The notes under the pieces: generated by a model | Databases searched by the model: none | What the model saw: only the letters and a program-made list of their open reading frames with translations | What the model was told of the DNA's origin: nothing | Shown here: in pieces, positions 1-6,512 of the stretch | Layout: each line of letters starts with the position of its first letter | How positions within the stretch are numbered: position 1 is the stretch's first letter | Program-made: the position numbers and the translations under genes | Assembly (NCBI GenBank): GCA_016287035.1 | Contig: JAEEVI010000156.1 | Coordinates: forward strand, 1 to 10,835 | Direction: 5' to 3' | Length of the DNA: 10,835 bases | Source of the DNA: Bacillota bacterium | GTDB lineage: Bacteria; Bacillota; Clostridia; Peptostreptococcales; Anaerovoracaceae

Positions 1-1151
1 AACCGGAGCCGGACCGCTACGAAGGCCTTCCGAGGCTCGAAGACGCCGCGGTCTCCGGCAGCTACGCGCTGTACATGGGCGGCGAGCGGCTCGAGAAGGA
101 CCTCGTCTGCGTCGGGAACAGACCTTACGTCTTCGCGGATTACAGCGAAGAGCTCGGAGATCTCGCGTGGCCGCTCTACGAGGACGACAGCGGCGTGTAC
201 ATGTCCCTCGTCGATCTCACCGCTCTCAACGGCCTCTGCGCCGAGTTCGTTCCGGAGGACGAGAGCGTGCATCTTTACATCCTCGAAGAATACCCCTGGA
301 AAGCGGAGGCCGAAGCGTACATGCAGGCCGCCGACAGCGATCCTGAGACGAAGCCGGCGTATATCAGGCTCGAGGACATCACCGCGGATCTGGGCATAAG
401 CGGGCGGTTTTCGCATTACAACCTCATGCGCACGCGCGTCCTGACCGATTATCTCGCGGACCACAGCCGCGCTTTCTACATCGCGTGGATACCGCTCTAC
501 GTAAATCCCGGAAAGGATATCGTGAACAACGTCGCGGAGGATTTCAGCTTCTATAACGCGGACTTCGTGTTCACGCTCGATCACATGCAGCTGCGCGGCG
601 GCAGGCTCGGTCTCCACGGGCTGACGCATCAGAGCGGGAGCAGCGTCTCCGCCGACGGAGTCGAGTTCGGCGGACGCGGCAACCGCGGAAAGGACGAGCT
701 GTTCGCGGTCTTCGATCAGGCCGCGGCGATCTGTCACAGCCTCGGCTACGAGTATCATTTCTTCGAGTTCCCGCACTACGACGCCACGAAATTCGAAAAG
801 GACGTCGCCGAGCAGTATTTCGACATAATGTACGAGTACTACATGTCCAAGAAGGAGGGCGTCATCGAGCGCCACGACGTCGGCGGCCGCGTATGCCTGT
901 GGGTCCCGACCCCGGCCGACTACGTATACGACGAATACGACTCCGGCGGCATCGTCGCGAGGCTCGAGTCCGACCGCAGGAACGGCCGGATCCTCAGCTT
1001 GTTCTTCCATCCGTCGCTGGACCTTGAGCGCATCTCGTTCTCGACCGAGGGCAGCGCGAGGAGCTTCGGCTACTACGAGCCGTCCGGGATCCTGCACGCT
1101 CTTACGGAATACCTCGCGGAACACGGGTATATATTCGACGAGATAAGATAG
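1..1151 (+). CDS. DUF2334-type polysaccharide deacetylase-like protein, 5'-truncated by window edge
   Basis: The reading frame is open from position 3 with no stop, so the gene starts left of the window; the ATG at 75 is internal (in-frame codons before it read PEPDRYEGLPRLEDAAVSGS). The first ~100 visible residues resemble the copper-amine-oxidase-like 'stalk' domain found in Bacillota envelope proteins (PYVFADYSEELG..., MSLVDLTALNG). The rest resembles DUF2334, a deacetylase-fold family: an I-R-L-E-D-I strand (nt ~363-380) supplies the acidic residue, AWIPLYVNPGKD fits the following strand, and LHGLTHQ (His codons 615-617 and 627-629) fits the metal-binding H-G-x-x-H motif. FFHPSLDLE near the C-terminus is also family-like. 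It is probably an exported envelope carbohydrate-active enzyme, but the signal peptide is outside the window. It ends in TAG at 1149-1151 with no U-tract terminator. The substrate is unknown. I am confident of the fold and less so of catalytic activity. Confidence 0.75.
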   Translation, partial: PEPDRYEGLPRLEDAAVSGSYALYMGGERLEKDLVCVGNRPYVFADYSEELGDLAWPLYEDDSGVYMSLVDLTALNGLCAEFVPEDESVHLYILEEYPWKAEAEAYMQAADSDPETKPAYIRLEDITADLGISGRFSHYNLMRTRVLTDYLADHSRAFYIAWIPLYVNPGKDIVNNVAEDFSFYNADFVFTLDHMQLRGGRLGLHGLTHQSGSSVSADGVEFGGRGNRGKDELFAVFDQAAAICHSLGYEYHFFEFPHYDATKFEKDVAEQYFDIMYEYYMSKKEGVIERHDVGGRVCLWVPTPADYVYDEYDSGGIVARLESDRRNGRILSLFFHPSLDLERISFSTEGSARSFGYYEPSGILHALTEYLAEHGYIFDEIR

Positions 1152-1166
1152 CCCCGCGGCCGCGAT

Positions 1167-1194
1167 TTGACTTTTCCGCCCCTGAATCTATAAT
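1167..1194 (+). promoter_or_regulatory. Sigma-A promoter for the diguanylate cyclase operon
   Basis: The -35 is TTGACT at 1167-1172 and the -10 is a perfect TATAAT at 1189-1194, with a 16-bp spacer. The predicted transcription start is about 1201, which gives a leader of only ~30 nt before the ATG at 1231. It lies in the gap after the upstream stop codon, so the cyclase-kinase-lipase group is probably a separate transcription unit. Confidence 0.8.
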
Positions 1195-1203
1195 AAAACC
1201 TAT

Positions 1204-1230
1204 GGAGGCGCGCGTTCGCGCGTACGGGAG
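1204..1230 (+). promoter_or_regulatory. Leader with 5'-terminal Shine-Dalgarno and intervening GC hairpin
   Basis: GGAGG (1204-1208) lies only ~3 nt from the predicted transcript 5' end but 22 nt from the ATG at 1231, too far for ordinary initiation. Between them is a perfect inverted repeat, arms 1209-1214 and 1217-1222, foldable as a 5-bp GC stem with a GUUC tetraloop (plus a possible G-U pair 1208-1223). Folding the hairpin out leaves 8 nt between GGAGG and the ATG, a normal distance. A second purine run, GGGAG (1226-1230), abuts the ATG with zero spacing and is poorly placed. The hairpin-assisted spacing is inference. Confidence 0.5.
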
Positions 1231-2436
1231 ATGTACTATTCTTCGATCGGTCTGCTCGCAGCTATCGTGCTGCTGATCGAAAACAACGATATACTCTTCA
1301 GAGGCGGCGGGAACGCTAATCCCGCGATGCGCAGCTACGCGAAGTTTCTGTACGCCGTTCTGGCGTATTACGTGACGGATCTGTTCTGGGGCATCCTGAA
1401 CAGCTATAAGCTGATGGCCGCGCTGTTCGCGGACACCACGCTCTATTTCATCGCGATGGCGCTGGCTCTCCTGTACTGGACGAGATTCGTAACGACCTAC
1501 CTGGAAGAGGGGAGCGTGTACAGGAAAGCTCTTTCCGTCATCGGGCGCGTTTTCTTCTCCGTCTTTATCGCGGTCATCCTGCTCAACTGTGTTAAGCCGG
1601 TGCTCTTCCGGTTCGACGAAGCGGGCGAGTATCATGCCGCTATCGCCAGAAACGTTCTGCTGCAGGCTCAGATAGTGCTGTTCCTGCTGTCCTCCGCCTA
1701 TGCCGCCCTCAATATCGCGCGCACGGAGGGAAGCATAAAAAGGCGCTACCGCATGATATTCATGTTCGGCGTCATCATGGCCGTCTTTATAGCGATCCAG
1801 TTCTATTATCCGCTCCTGCCTCTTTACGCCGCGGGCTACATGCTCGGGACGTGCCTTCTCCACGCGTTCGTCGTCAACGACGAAAAGGACGAGTACAAGC
1901 GCGGGCTCGAGGAGTCCCTGCAGAGGGAAAAGACGCAGAACGAGCAGCTCAAATCCACCTGGAAGCTCGCTTATACCGACGCCCTTACAGGCGTAAAGAG
2001 CAAGCTCGCGTATGTGGAGTCAGAGGAGCAGAAGGACCGCGACATCGCTTCGGGCGCCGCGAAGGAGTTCGCAGTAGCGGTGTTCGACATCAACGACCTT
2101 AAAGAGATCAACGACCGCATGGGCCACGAGGTCGGCGACGACTACATAAAGAGCGCCGCCGGGCTGATATGCGGATGCTTCAAGCACAGCCCCGTGTTCC
2201 GCATCGGAGGCGACGAGTTCGCCGTGCTCATCGAGGGCGCGGACTACGAGAACAGGCACAGCCTCAAGGAGGGCTTCGACAGGAAGATGGACGATCCCGG
2301 CCGGAAGGGCCAGGTGATGGTCGCGCTCGGAATGGCGGACTACGCGCCCGGGTACGACAAGAGCCTCAACAACGTTTTCAGCAGAGCCGACCACAACATG
2401 TACCTGCGCAAGCAGGAGCTGAAGGTCGGAAGATGA
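1231..2436 (+). CDS. Membrane-bound GGDEF diguanylate cyclase
   Basis: 401 aa. About seven hydrophobic segments fill residues 5-215 (e.g. 36-57, 61-86, 102-125, 140-162, 174-192, 194-214), giving a 7TM-like sensor. A charged coiled-coil-like linker (217-245) leads into a GGDEF domain that makes cyclic di-GMP from two GTP. Landmarks: TDALTG (249-254), the metal-binding Asp286 in FDINDLKEIND, GHEVGDDY (298-305), the intact signature GGDEF at 326-330, and a C-terminal ADHNMYLRK. The inhibitory I-site (RxxD, R nine residues before the signature) is absent: residues 317-320 are FKHS. No EAL or HD-GYP domain is present. The ATG at 1231 is chosen because it directly precedes the first membrane segment and no in-frame alternative exists just upstream. 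The FGGY kinase starts 25 nt downstream and is probably co-transcribed. The signal sensed is unknown. Confidence 0.92.
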   Translation: MYYSSIGLLAAIVLLIENNDILFRGGGNANPAMRSYAKFLYAVLAYYVTDLFWGILNSYKLMAALFADTTLYFIAMALALLYWTRFVTTYLEEGSVYRKALSVIGRVFFSVFIAVILLNCVKPVLFRFDEAGEYHAAIARNVLLQAQIVLFLLSSAYAALNIARTEGSIKRRYRMIFMFGVIMAVFIAIQFYYPLLPLYAAGYMLGTCLLHAFVVNDEKDEYKRGLEESLQREKTQNEQLKSTWKLAYTDALTGVKSKLAYVESEEQKDRDIASGAAKEFAVAVFDINDLKEINDRMGHEVGDDYIKSAAGLICGCFKHSPVFRIGGDEFAVLIEGADYENRHSLKEGFDRKMDDPGRKGQVMVALGMADYAPGYDKSLNNVFSRADHNMYLRKQELKVGR

Positions 2437-2461
2437 CCGCCCCGCGTCCGGAGAGTCTGAT

Positions 2462-3994
2462 ATGAGATATATACTCGGAGTTGATATCGGAACGACTGCC
2501 ATAAAAGCATCCGTGATAGGAGAGGACGGAAGGATCTTCGGCAGCTGCACGAGCGAATACCCGCTCACGACTCTTCCGACGGGAGAGGTCGAGGCGGATC
2601 TTGAACTGTATAAAAAGGCCTTCGGAGAGGCCGTAAAAGGCGCTGTCAGCGCTTCCGGCGCGGATGTAAAAGACATCAGGTGCGTCGGTTTTTCATCTAC
2701 GGCCGAGACTCCGCTGCTTCTCGACGAAAACTTCGAGCCGCTCTGCAAGGTCATCGCGTGGATGGACACCAGAGGCGTCAAAGAGGCGGAATACCTTACG
2801 CGGCATTTCAGCAGGGAAGACATAATCTCCAAGGTCGGCTTCGACAGCGTCTACGCGATCCACCCCGTCAGCAAGATCCTCGCCGTAAAGAACAAGCATC
2901 CGCAGGTGTTTGAAAAGACGCGCATGTTCGCGCAGATAAAGGATTATTTCGTCTGGGAGCTCTCGGGCAGGTGGGTGACTGATCATTCTCTCGCGAGCGA
3001 CCACGGCTTTTTCGATATCACGAACAGGCGCTACTGGCAGGAGATGCTCGACTTCGTCGGAATAGACAGGCGTTATCTCCCCGAGCTGGTGCAGCCCGGA
3101 ACGGAGATCGGAAGGATAACCCCGCGGGCGGCCGAAAAGTACGGCCTCGACCCGGATACCATGATAAACGTCGGCGCGTTCGATCAGGGATGCGGCGCGA
3201 TAGGCGCCGGAAACATACGTCCCGGAATCGCTTCCGAGAGCACCGGCTCCGCCCTCGTTACGGTCGCTACGATCGACGGGCTGAGCCCCGGGTCGGACGG
3301 AAAGGTCCCGACGCTGTGCAGCGGCGTTCCGGGCAAATACATGTACCAGCCGTACTGCACCGGATCGATGATAATGAAATGGTACAGGGACGCTTTCTGC
3401 GCCGCGGAAAAGCAGGTCGAAGCTGAGACAGGCCTCAGCGCCTACGCTCAGATGGACGGGCTTGCCGCCGCCGTGCCGGCGGGCGCTGAAGGTCTCATCA
3501 TGCTTCCGTATTTTCAGGGCTCGGGCATCCCCGAACTCAACGAGAACGCTTCGGGCGTCTTCTACGGCGTAAACGCCGGTCATACAAGAGGTCACTTCAT
3601 CCGGGCGATAATGGAGGGACTGGCGATCGCGCTCAGGCGCATGCTCGAATGCGAGAAGGCTCTCGGCGCGAGCGCTTCAGAGATACGGTCTCTGGGCGGA
3701 GGCGCCAGGTCGCGCGTATGGTGCCAGATAAAGGCCGACGTGCTGGGGATCCCCGTAAAGGTGCTCAGCAACAGCGAAAATACGCCCTGCATGGGCTGCG
3801 CGATCCTCGCCGGCGCCGCGAACGGGATATGGCCGTCGATCGAATACGCCGCGCAGAGATTCGTCTCGGTAAAGGAGACGTTCGTTCCGAATGCCGAAAA
3901 CGCGGAGATATACGCGAAGACGTACGCGAAGTACGTCGAGATAACGAAGGCGCTGGATCCGACTTTCCGGCGCGAAGGGGCAGGTATCCTGTGA
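2462..3994 (+). CDS. FGGY-family carbohydrate kinase (xylulokinase-like)
   Basis: 510 aa, the normal length for FGGY sugar kinases, which phosphorylate sugars or polyols with ATP in the cytoplasm. Seen: N-terminal phosphate-binding DIGTTAIKA (8-16), sugar-pocket AWMDTR (99-104), the GAFDQGCGAIGAG loop with probable catalytic base Asp241 (238-250), TGSAL (261-265), the second FGGY signature spanning ~366-386 (GVFYGV...HTRGHFIRAIMEG), and the adenosine-binding LGGGARSRVW (411-420). Overall it is closest to the xylulokinase/gluconokinase branch, but substrate cannot be assigned from motifs and no sugar isomerase, regulator or transporter lies next to it. The ATG at 2462 follows GGAGAG (2450-2455). 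The stop TGA (3992-3994) overlaps the next gene's ATG by one base, indicating an operon with the patatin gene and translational coupling. Confidence 0.93.
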   Translation: MRYILGVDIGTTAIKASVIGEDGRIFGSCTSEYPLTTLPTGEVEADLELYKKAFGEAVKGAVSASGADVKDIRCVGFSSTAETPLLLDENFEPLCKVIAWMDTRGVKEAEYLTRHFSREDIISKVGFDSVYAIHPVSKILAVKNKHPQVFEKTRMFAQIKDYFVWELSGRWVTDHSLASDHGFFDITNRRYWQEMLDFVGIDRRYLPELVQPGTEIGRITPRAAEKYGLDPDTMINVGAFDQGCGAIGAGNIRPGIASESTGSALVTVATIDGLSPGSDGKVPTLCSGVPGKYMYQPYCTGSMIMKWYRDAFCAAEKQVEAETGLSAYAQMDGLAAAVPAGAEGLIMLPYFQGSGIPELNENASGVFYGVNAGHTRGHFIRAIMEGLAIALRRMLECEKALGASASEIRSLGGGARSRVWCQIKADVLGIPVKVLSNSENTPCMGCAILAGAANGIWPSIEYAAQRFVSVKETFVPNAENAEIYAKTYAKYVEITKALDPTFRREGAGIL

Positions 3995-4797
3995 TGACCG
4001 CGCTCGTGCTGTCAGGCGGAGCTTCGAAGGGCGCTTACGAGATAGGCGTCTGTCAGGCTGTCCTCGATCTGGAACTGAAGATAGACATGGCGGTCGGCAC
4101 GTCGATCGGCGCTATGAACGCGTACGTGATAGCGCAGGGCGGGCTCGAGGCCGCCAAAGACGTATGGCTGCATCTTCGCACGGAGGACGTGTTCGACAGA
4201 GGCGGCGCATCGTCGGGAATGGCGCGCTTTACGGGCATAAAGGATCTGCTCGCGGCGCGTTTTTCGGAAGAGGCCGTACGCGCTTCGGATATCGATTTCG
4301 GACTTTGCACCGTAAGGATCCCCGACGGCGCGGACATAGCCAGGGCCGCGGAAAGGTTCAGACATCACGCCGGGCCGCTGGAGCTGAGCGATCTGGAGGA
4401 TCTTAAGCCGGAGGTCCTGCGGCTCTGGAAGGAGGACATCCCCGAGGGCCGGATGATGGACTATATCCTCGCGAGCTGTTCCGCCGTCCCGCTCACGATC
4501 CCCTATACCATCGACGGTGAGACGTACATCGACGGCGGTTTTTCCGACAATCTGCCGGTGAGCATGGCTCTTGAGCGCGGCGCGGACCTGATAATAGCGG
4601 TCAGCCTGCACGCGGTGGGAAGGGTGAAGCTCCGCGATCTCATCAGAGCTGACATGCAGAAAAAGCTCATATATATATCTCCGTCCGGTCCCACGGGGAA
4701 CATGGCGGAGTTCGATCCCGAAAACTCCGAGCGCATAATGCGCATGGGCTACGCCGACGCGCTGAAGACGCTCAAAAGACACGGCTTTCCGAAGTGA
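3994..4797 (+). CDS. Patatin-like phospholipase / lipid acyl hydrolase
   Basis: 267 aa, typical of short bacterial patatin-like proteins (RssA/YjjU type). The full catalytic set is present: oxyanion loop GGASKG (8-13), nucleophile elbow GTSIG with Ser37 (35-39), and the dyad aspartate in DGG (Asp180, 180-182) followed by FSDNLP. These enzymes hydrolyse ester bonds of membrane lipids with a Ser-Asp dyad. There is no signal peptide or transmembrane segment, so it is probably cytosolic or peripheral to the membrane. The frame is open much further upstream (to 3649 and beyond) inside the kinase gene, but that stretch is not homologous; the true start is the ATG at 3994, because MTALVLSGGASKG is the standard N-terminus of the family. 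An AGG at 3982-3984 and the TGATG overlap support coupled translation. Its physiological lipid is unknown. Confidence 0.92.
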   Translation: MTALVLSGGASKGAYEIGVCQAVLDLELKIDMAVGTSIGAMNAYVIAQGGLEAAKDVWLHLRTEDVFDRGGASSGMARFTGIKDLLAARFSEEAVRASDIDFGLCTVRIPDGADIARAAERFRHHAGPLELSDLEDLKPEVLRLWKEDIPEGRMMDYILASCSAVPLTIPYTIDGETYIDGGFSDNLPVSMALERGADLIIAVSLHAVGRVKLRDLIRADMQKKLIYISPSGPTGNMAEFDPENSERIMRMGYADALKTLKRHGFPK

Positions 4798-4825
4798 CGC
4801 CGCGTCAGGGCGCGATTGATAATCG
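4795..4825 (+). promoter_or_regulatory. Two adjacent 5-3-5 dyads, possible operator
   Basis: TGACG-CCG-CGTCA (4795-4807, over the patatin stop codon) is followed 5 nt later by CGATT-GAT-AATCG (4813-4825), which covers the -35 hexamer of the deacetylase promoter. Each is a perfect inverted repeat with a 3-bp centre. A repressor site is plausible. No U-tract follows, so these are not terminators. Confidence 0.3.
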
Positions 4826-4844
4826 GGGCGGCCTGTGCTATAGT
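4816..4844 (+). promoter_or_regulatory. Extended -10 sigma-A promoter for the SLH deacetylase
   Basis: The -35 is TTGATA (4816-4821) and the -10 is TATAGT (4839-4844), with a 17-bp spacer and the extended -10 dinucleotide TG at 4836-4837. Transcription should start near 4851, so the mRNA begins at or next to AAGGAGAG. It probably also serves rarA, which follows the deacetylase by 12 nt. Confidence 0.75.
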
Positions 4845-4850
4845 TTTTGA

Positions 4851-4940
4851 AAGGAGAGCGCGCGGCCGGAAAGCGGCGCCTGAGCGGGCCGGACCGGCCG
4901 GTCTGCGGACAGACGCGTTTCGTCCGTATCTCCTTCGTTC
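4851..4940 (+). promoter_or_regulatory. Structured 5' leader with displaced Shine-Dalgarno
   Basis: This is a 90-nt GC-rich leader between the predicted start site and the GTG at 4941. AAGGAGA (4851-4857) is at the extreme 5' end, with no start codon at ribosome-binding distance, and is perfectly complementary to TCTCCTT (4929-4935), which lies five bases before the GTG. Between them are further dyads: an imperfect GC hairpin beginning GCGCGCG (4858-4880), GGCCG-GAC-CGGCC (4887-4899), GTCTG-CGGA-CAGAC (4901-4914) and GACG/CGTC (4912-4924, which competes with the preceding one). I recognise no known riboswitch class. Either the outer helix hides the ribosome-binding site or the structure presents it to the start codon; the sequence does not decide. 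Confidence 0.45.
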
Positions 4941-6500
4941 GTGTTCAAAAGGTTGACCCTCATAGTTCTGATAGCGGCTCTGGCGGTCCTGTGCGTTCCC
5001 GCGCGGCTGTTCGCGGCCGGGTCCGCTCCCGGCGGAAAGCTGATAGCCATCACATTCGACGACGGCCCGGGCCCGCACACGGAAAGGCTTTTGGACGCCC
5101 TTAAAGCAAGGGGCGCGAAGGCCACTTTTTTCGTGCTCGGGCAGAAGGTCGACAAGTATCCGGAGCTGATCAAAAGGGCGTACGACGAGGGGCACCAGAT
5201 CGGTAATCACAGCTACGGGCATCCGCAGCTCACCGCCATGCCGACGACGAGCGCCGCTCTGCAGATAGACGCCACGAACGCGGCTCTTTCGCGCGTCATC
5301 GGCGACAACGTCTATTTCGTAAGGCCTCCGTACGGCTCGTATAACGACGCGGTATGCTCGCTGTTCGGCGCGCCCGGCGTCTACTGGTCCATTGATTCCA
5401 ACGACTGGCGCTATTCCAGGGACGCCGCCAGGACGGCCTCCTGGATACTCAGCCACACGTTCGACGGCGCGATAATACTCCTTCACGATACTCACGGCTG
5501 GTCTGTGGACGCGGCCGTTCAGGTGATAGATTCGCTTCAGAGCGAGGGCTACGAATTCGTGACGGTCTCGGAGCTCTTCCGCAGGCGCGGGGAAGCGATG
5601 AAGAACGGAACGATGTACTTTAAGCGCGTGCCCTCGGGCGTGTCGCTCCCGGCTCCGGCAGCTCCGTCGTTTTCCGTCGAGGAGAGCGGCGAGGGCCGCT
5701 TTCTGGTGATGAGCGCCGATCCGCAGGAGGCGATCAGGTACTGCGAGGGGCGCGGAGTTCCGGGCGCGTCGTCGCAGCTCTACAGCCAGCCTGTTCCGGT
5801 TTCCGGAGAAGCCGTTTATTCGGCTGTGGCGGCGTATTCGTTCAACGGCGGCAGATCTGATGCCGTCAGCGTCTGCTGCAGCGCGGAGGGCCATCTGTAC
5901 ACGGACGTCTTCCCGGACGACTGGTACTACGAATGCATGGAATACTGCGTCACGAACGGCATACTCAGCGGGCTCGGAGACGGAAGGATGGCGCCGGCGT
6001 CGCCTCTGACGCGTGGGATGATAGTCACGATGCTCCACAGGATCGCCGGAAAGCCCGCTCAGGAGTCTCCGGCGAGGTTCAGCGACGTCGACGGCGGCGC
6101 GTGGTACTTCGAGGCCGCGTCGTGGGCGCAGGGCGAGGGGATAACGAACGGATATCCCGACGGCAGCTTCGGACCGGACAGGAACATAAGCAGGCAGGAT
6201 CTCGCCTGCATGGCGTACAGATACTTCACGGCGGGGCAGGAGCCTCAGGACGCTGGCATGCTCAGGACCGGCGAGGATACCGCGGGAGGCGGATCCGGCG
6301 AGGACGTCCCGGAGGCGCTGGCAGGTTTTCCCGACGCCGGCAGCGTCGCGGGATACGCGCTGAAAGCGGTCGGATGGGCGGTCGAGAACGATCTTTTGGT
6401 GACGCCGGACGGAAAACTCGCGCCCGCGCGCAGCGCGACGAGGGCCGAGACCGCGGAACTCATGATGCGGTTCGAGCTCATGCAGAAGTCCGGATATTAA
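4941..6500 (+). CDS. Secreted NodB-type polysaccharide deacetylase with SLH domains
   Basis: 519 aa, GTG start. The signal peptide is residues 1-~26 (MFKR, hydrophobic core, cleavage near LFA-AG). The NodB domain (~33-215) is complete: catalytic base and metal Asp in TFDDGPGPHT (38-47), metal ligands HSYGH (90-94), RPPYGSYN (128-135), DSNDW (152-156) and LLHD (180-183). It should remove acetyl groups from N-acetylated glycans such as peptidoglycan or secondary wall polymer. Residues ~240-312 look like a CHB_HEX_C-type beta domain. Three SLH repeats follow (321-370, 379-430, ~462-512; e.g. YTDVFPDDWYYE, FSDVDGGAWYFE) and would anchor it to pyruvylated wall polymers. The frame is closed by TGA at 4881-4883. 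The GTG is preferred over TTG 4953 because it supplies the basic FKR n-region, although no local Shine-Dalgarno precedes it. rarA follows after 12 nt. Confidence 0.93.
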   Translation: MFKRLTLIVLIAALAVLCVPARLFAAGSAPGGKLIAITFDDGPGPHTERLLDALKARGAKATFFVLGQKVDKYPELIKRAYDEGHQIGNHSYGHPQLTAMPTTSAALQIDATNAALSRVIGDNVYFVRPPYGSYNDAVCSLFGAPGVYWSIDSNDWRYSRDAARTASWILSHTFDGAIILLHDTHGWSVDAAVQVIDSLQSEGYEFVTVSELFRRRGEAMKNGTMYFKRVPSGVSLPAPAAPSFSVEESGEGRFLVMSADPQEAIRYCEGRGVPGASSQLYSQPVPVSGEAVYSAVAAYSFNGGRSDAVSVCCSAEGHLYTDVFPDDWYYECMEYCVTNGILSGLGDGRMAPASPLTRGMIVTMLHRIAGKPAQESPARFSDVDGGAWYFEAASWAQGEGITNGYPDGSFGPDRNISRQDLACMAYRYFTAGQEPQDAGMLRTGEDTAGGGSGEDVPEALAGFPDAGSVAGYALKAVGWAVENDLLVTPDGKLAPARSATRAETAELMMRFELMQKSGY

Positions 6501-6512
6501 GGAGATACAGCT

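Noticed and set aside
1152..1166. Terminator after the DUF2334 gene (CCGCGGCCGCG)
   Set aside because: The dyad has almost no loop and no following U-tract; a promoter begins immediately after it.
1202..1276. Leaderless 24-codon ORF starting at ATG 1202
   Set aside because: The ATG overlaps the GGAGG motif, the peptide is Arg/Cys-rich without pattern, and the start position rests on a predicted transcription start. It is kept only as an alternative in the leader finding.
3649..3993. N-terminal extension of the patatin protein
   Set aside because: The extension overlaps the kinase gene and is Arg-rich without homology; the family N-terminus starts exactly at the ATG at 3994.
4851..4940. Cyclic di-GMP riboswitch upstream of the deacetylase
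   Set aside because: It was considered because of the nearby GGDEF gene, but the conserved GEMM sequence elements are not present.
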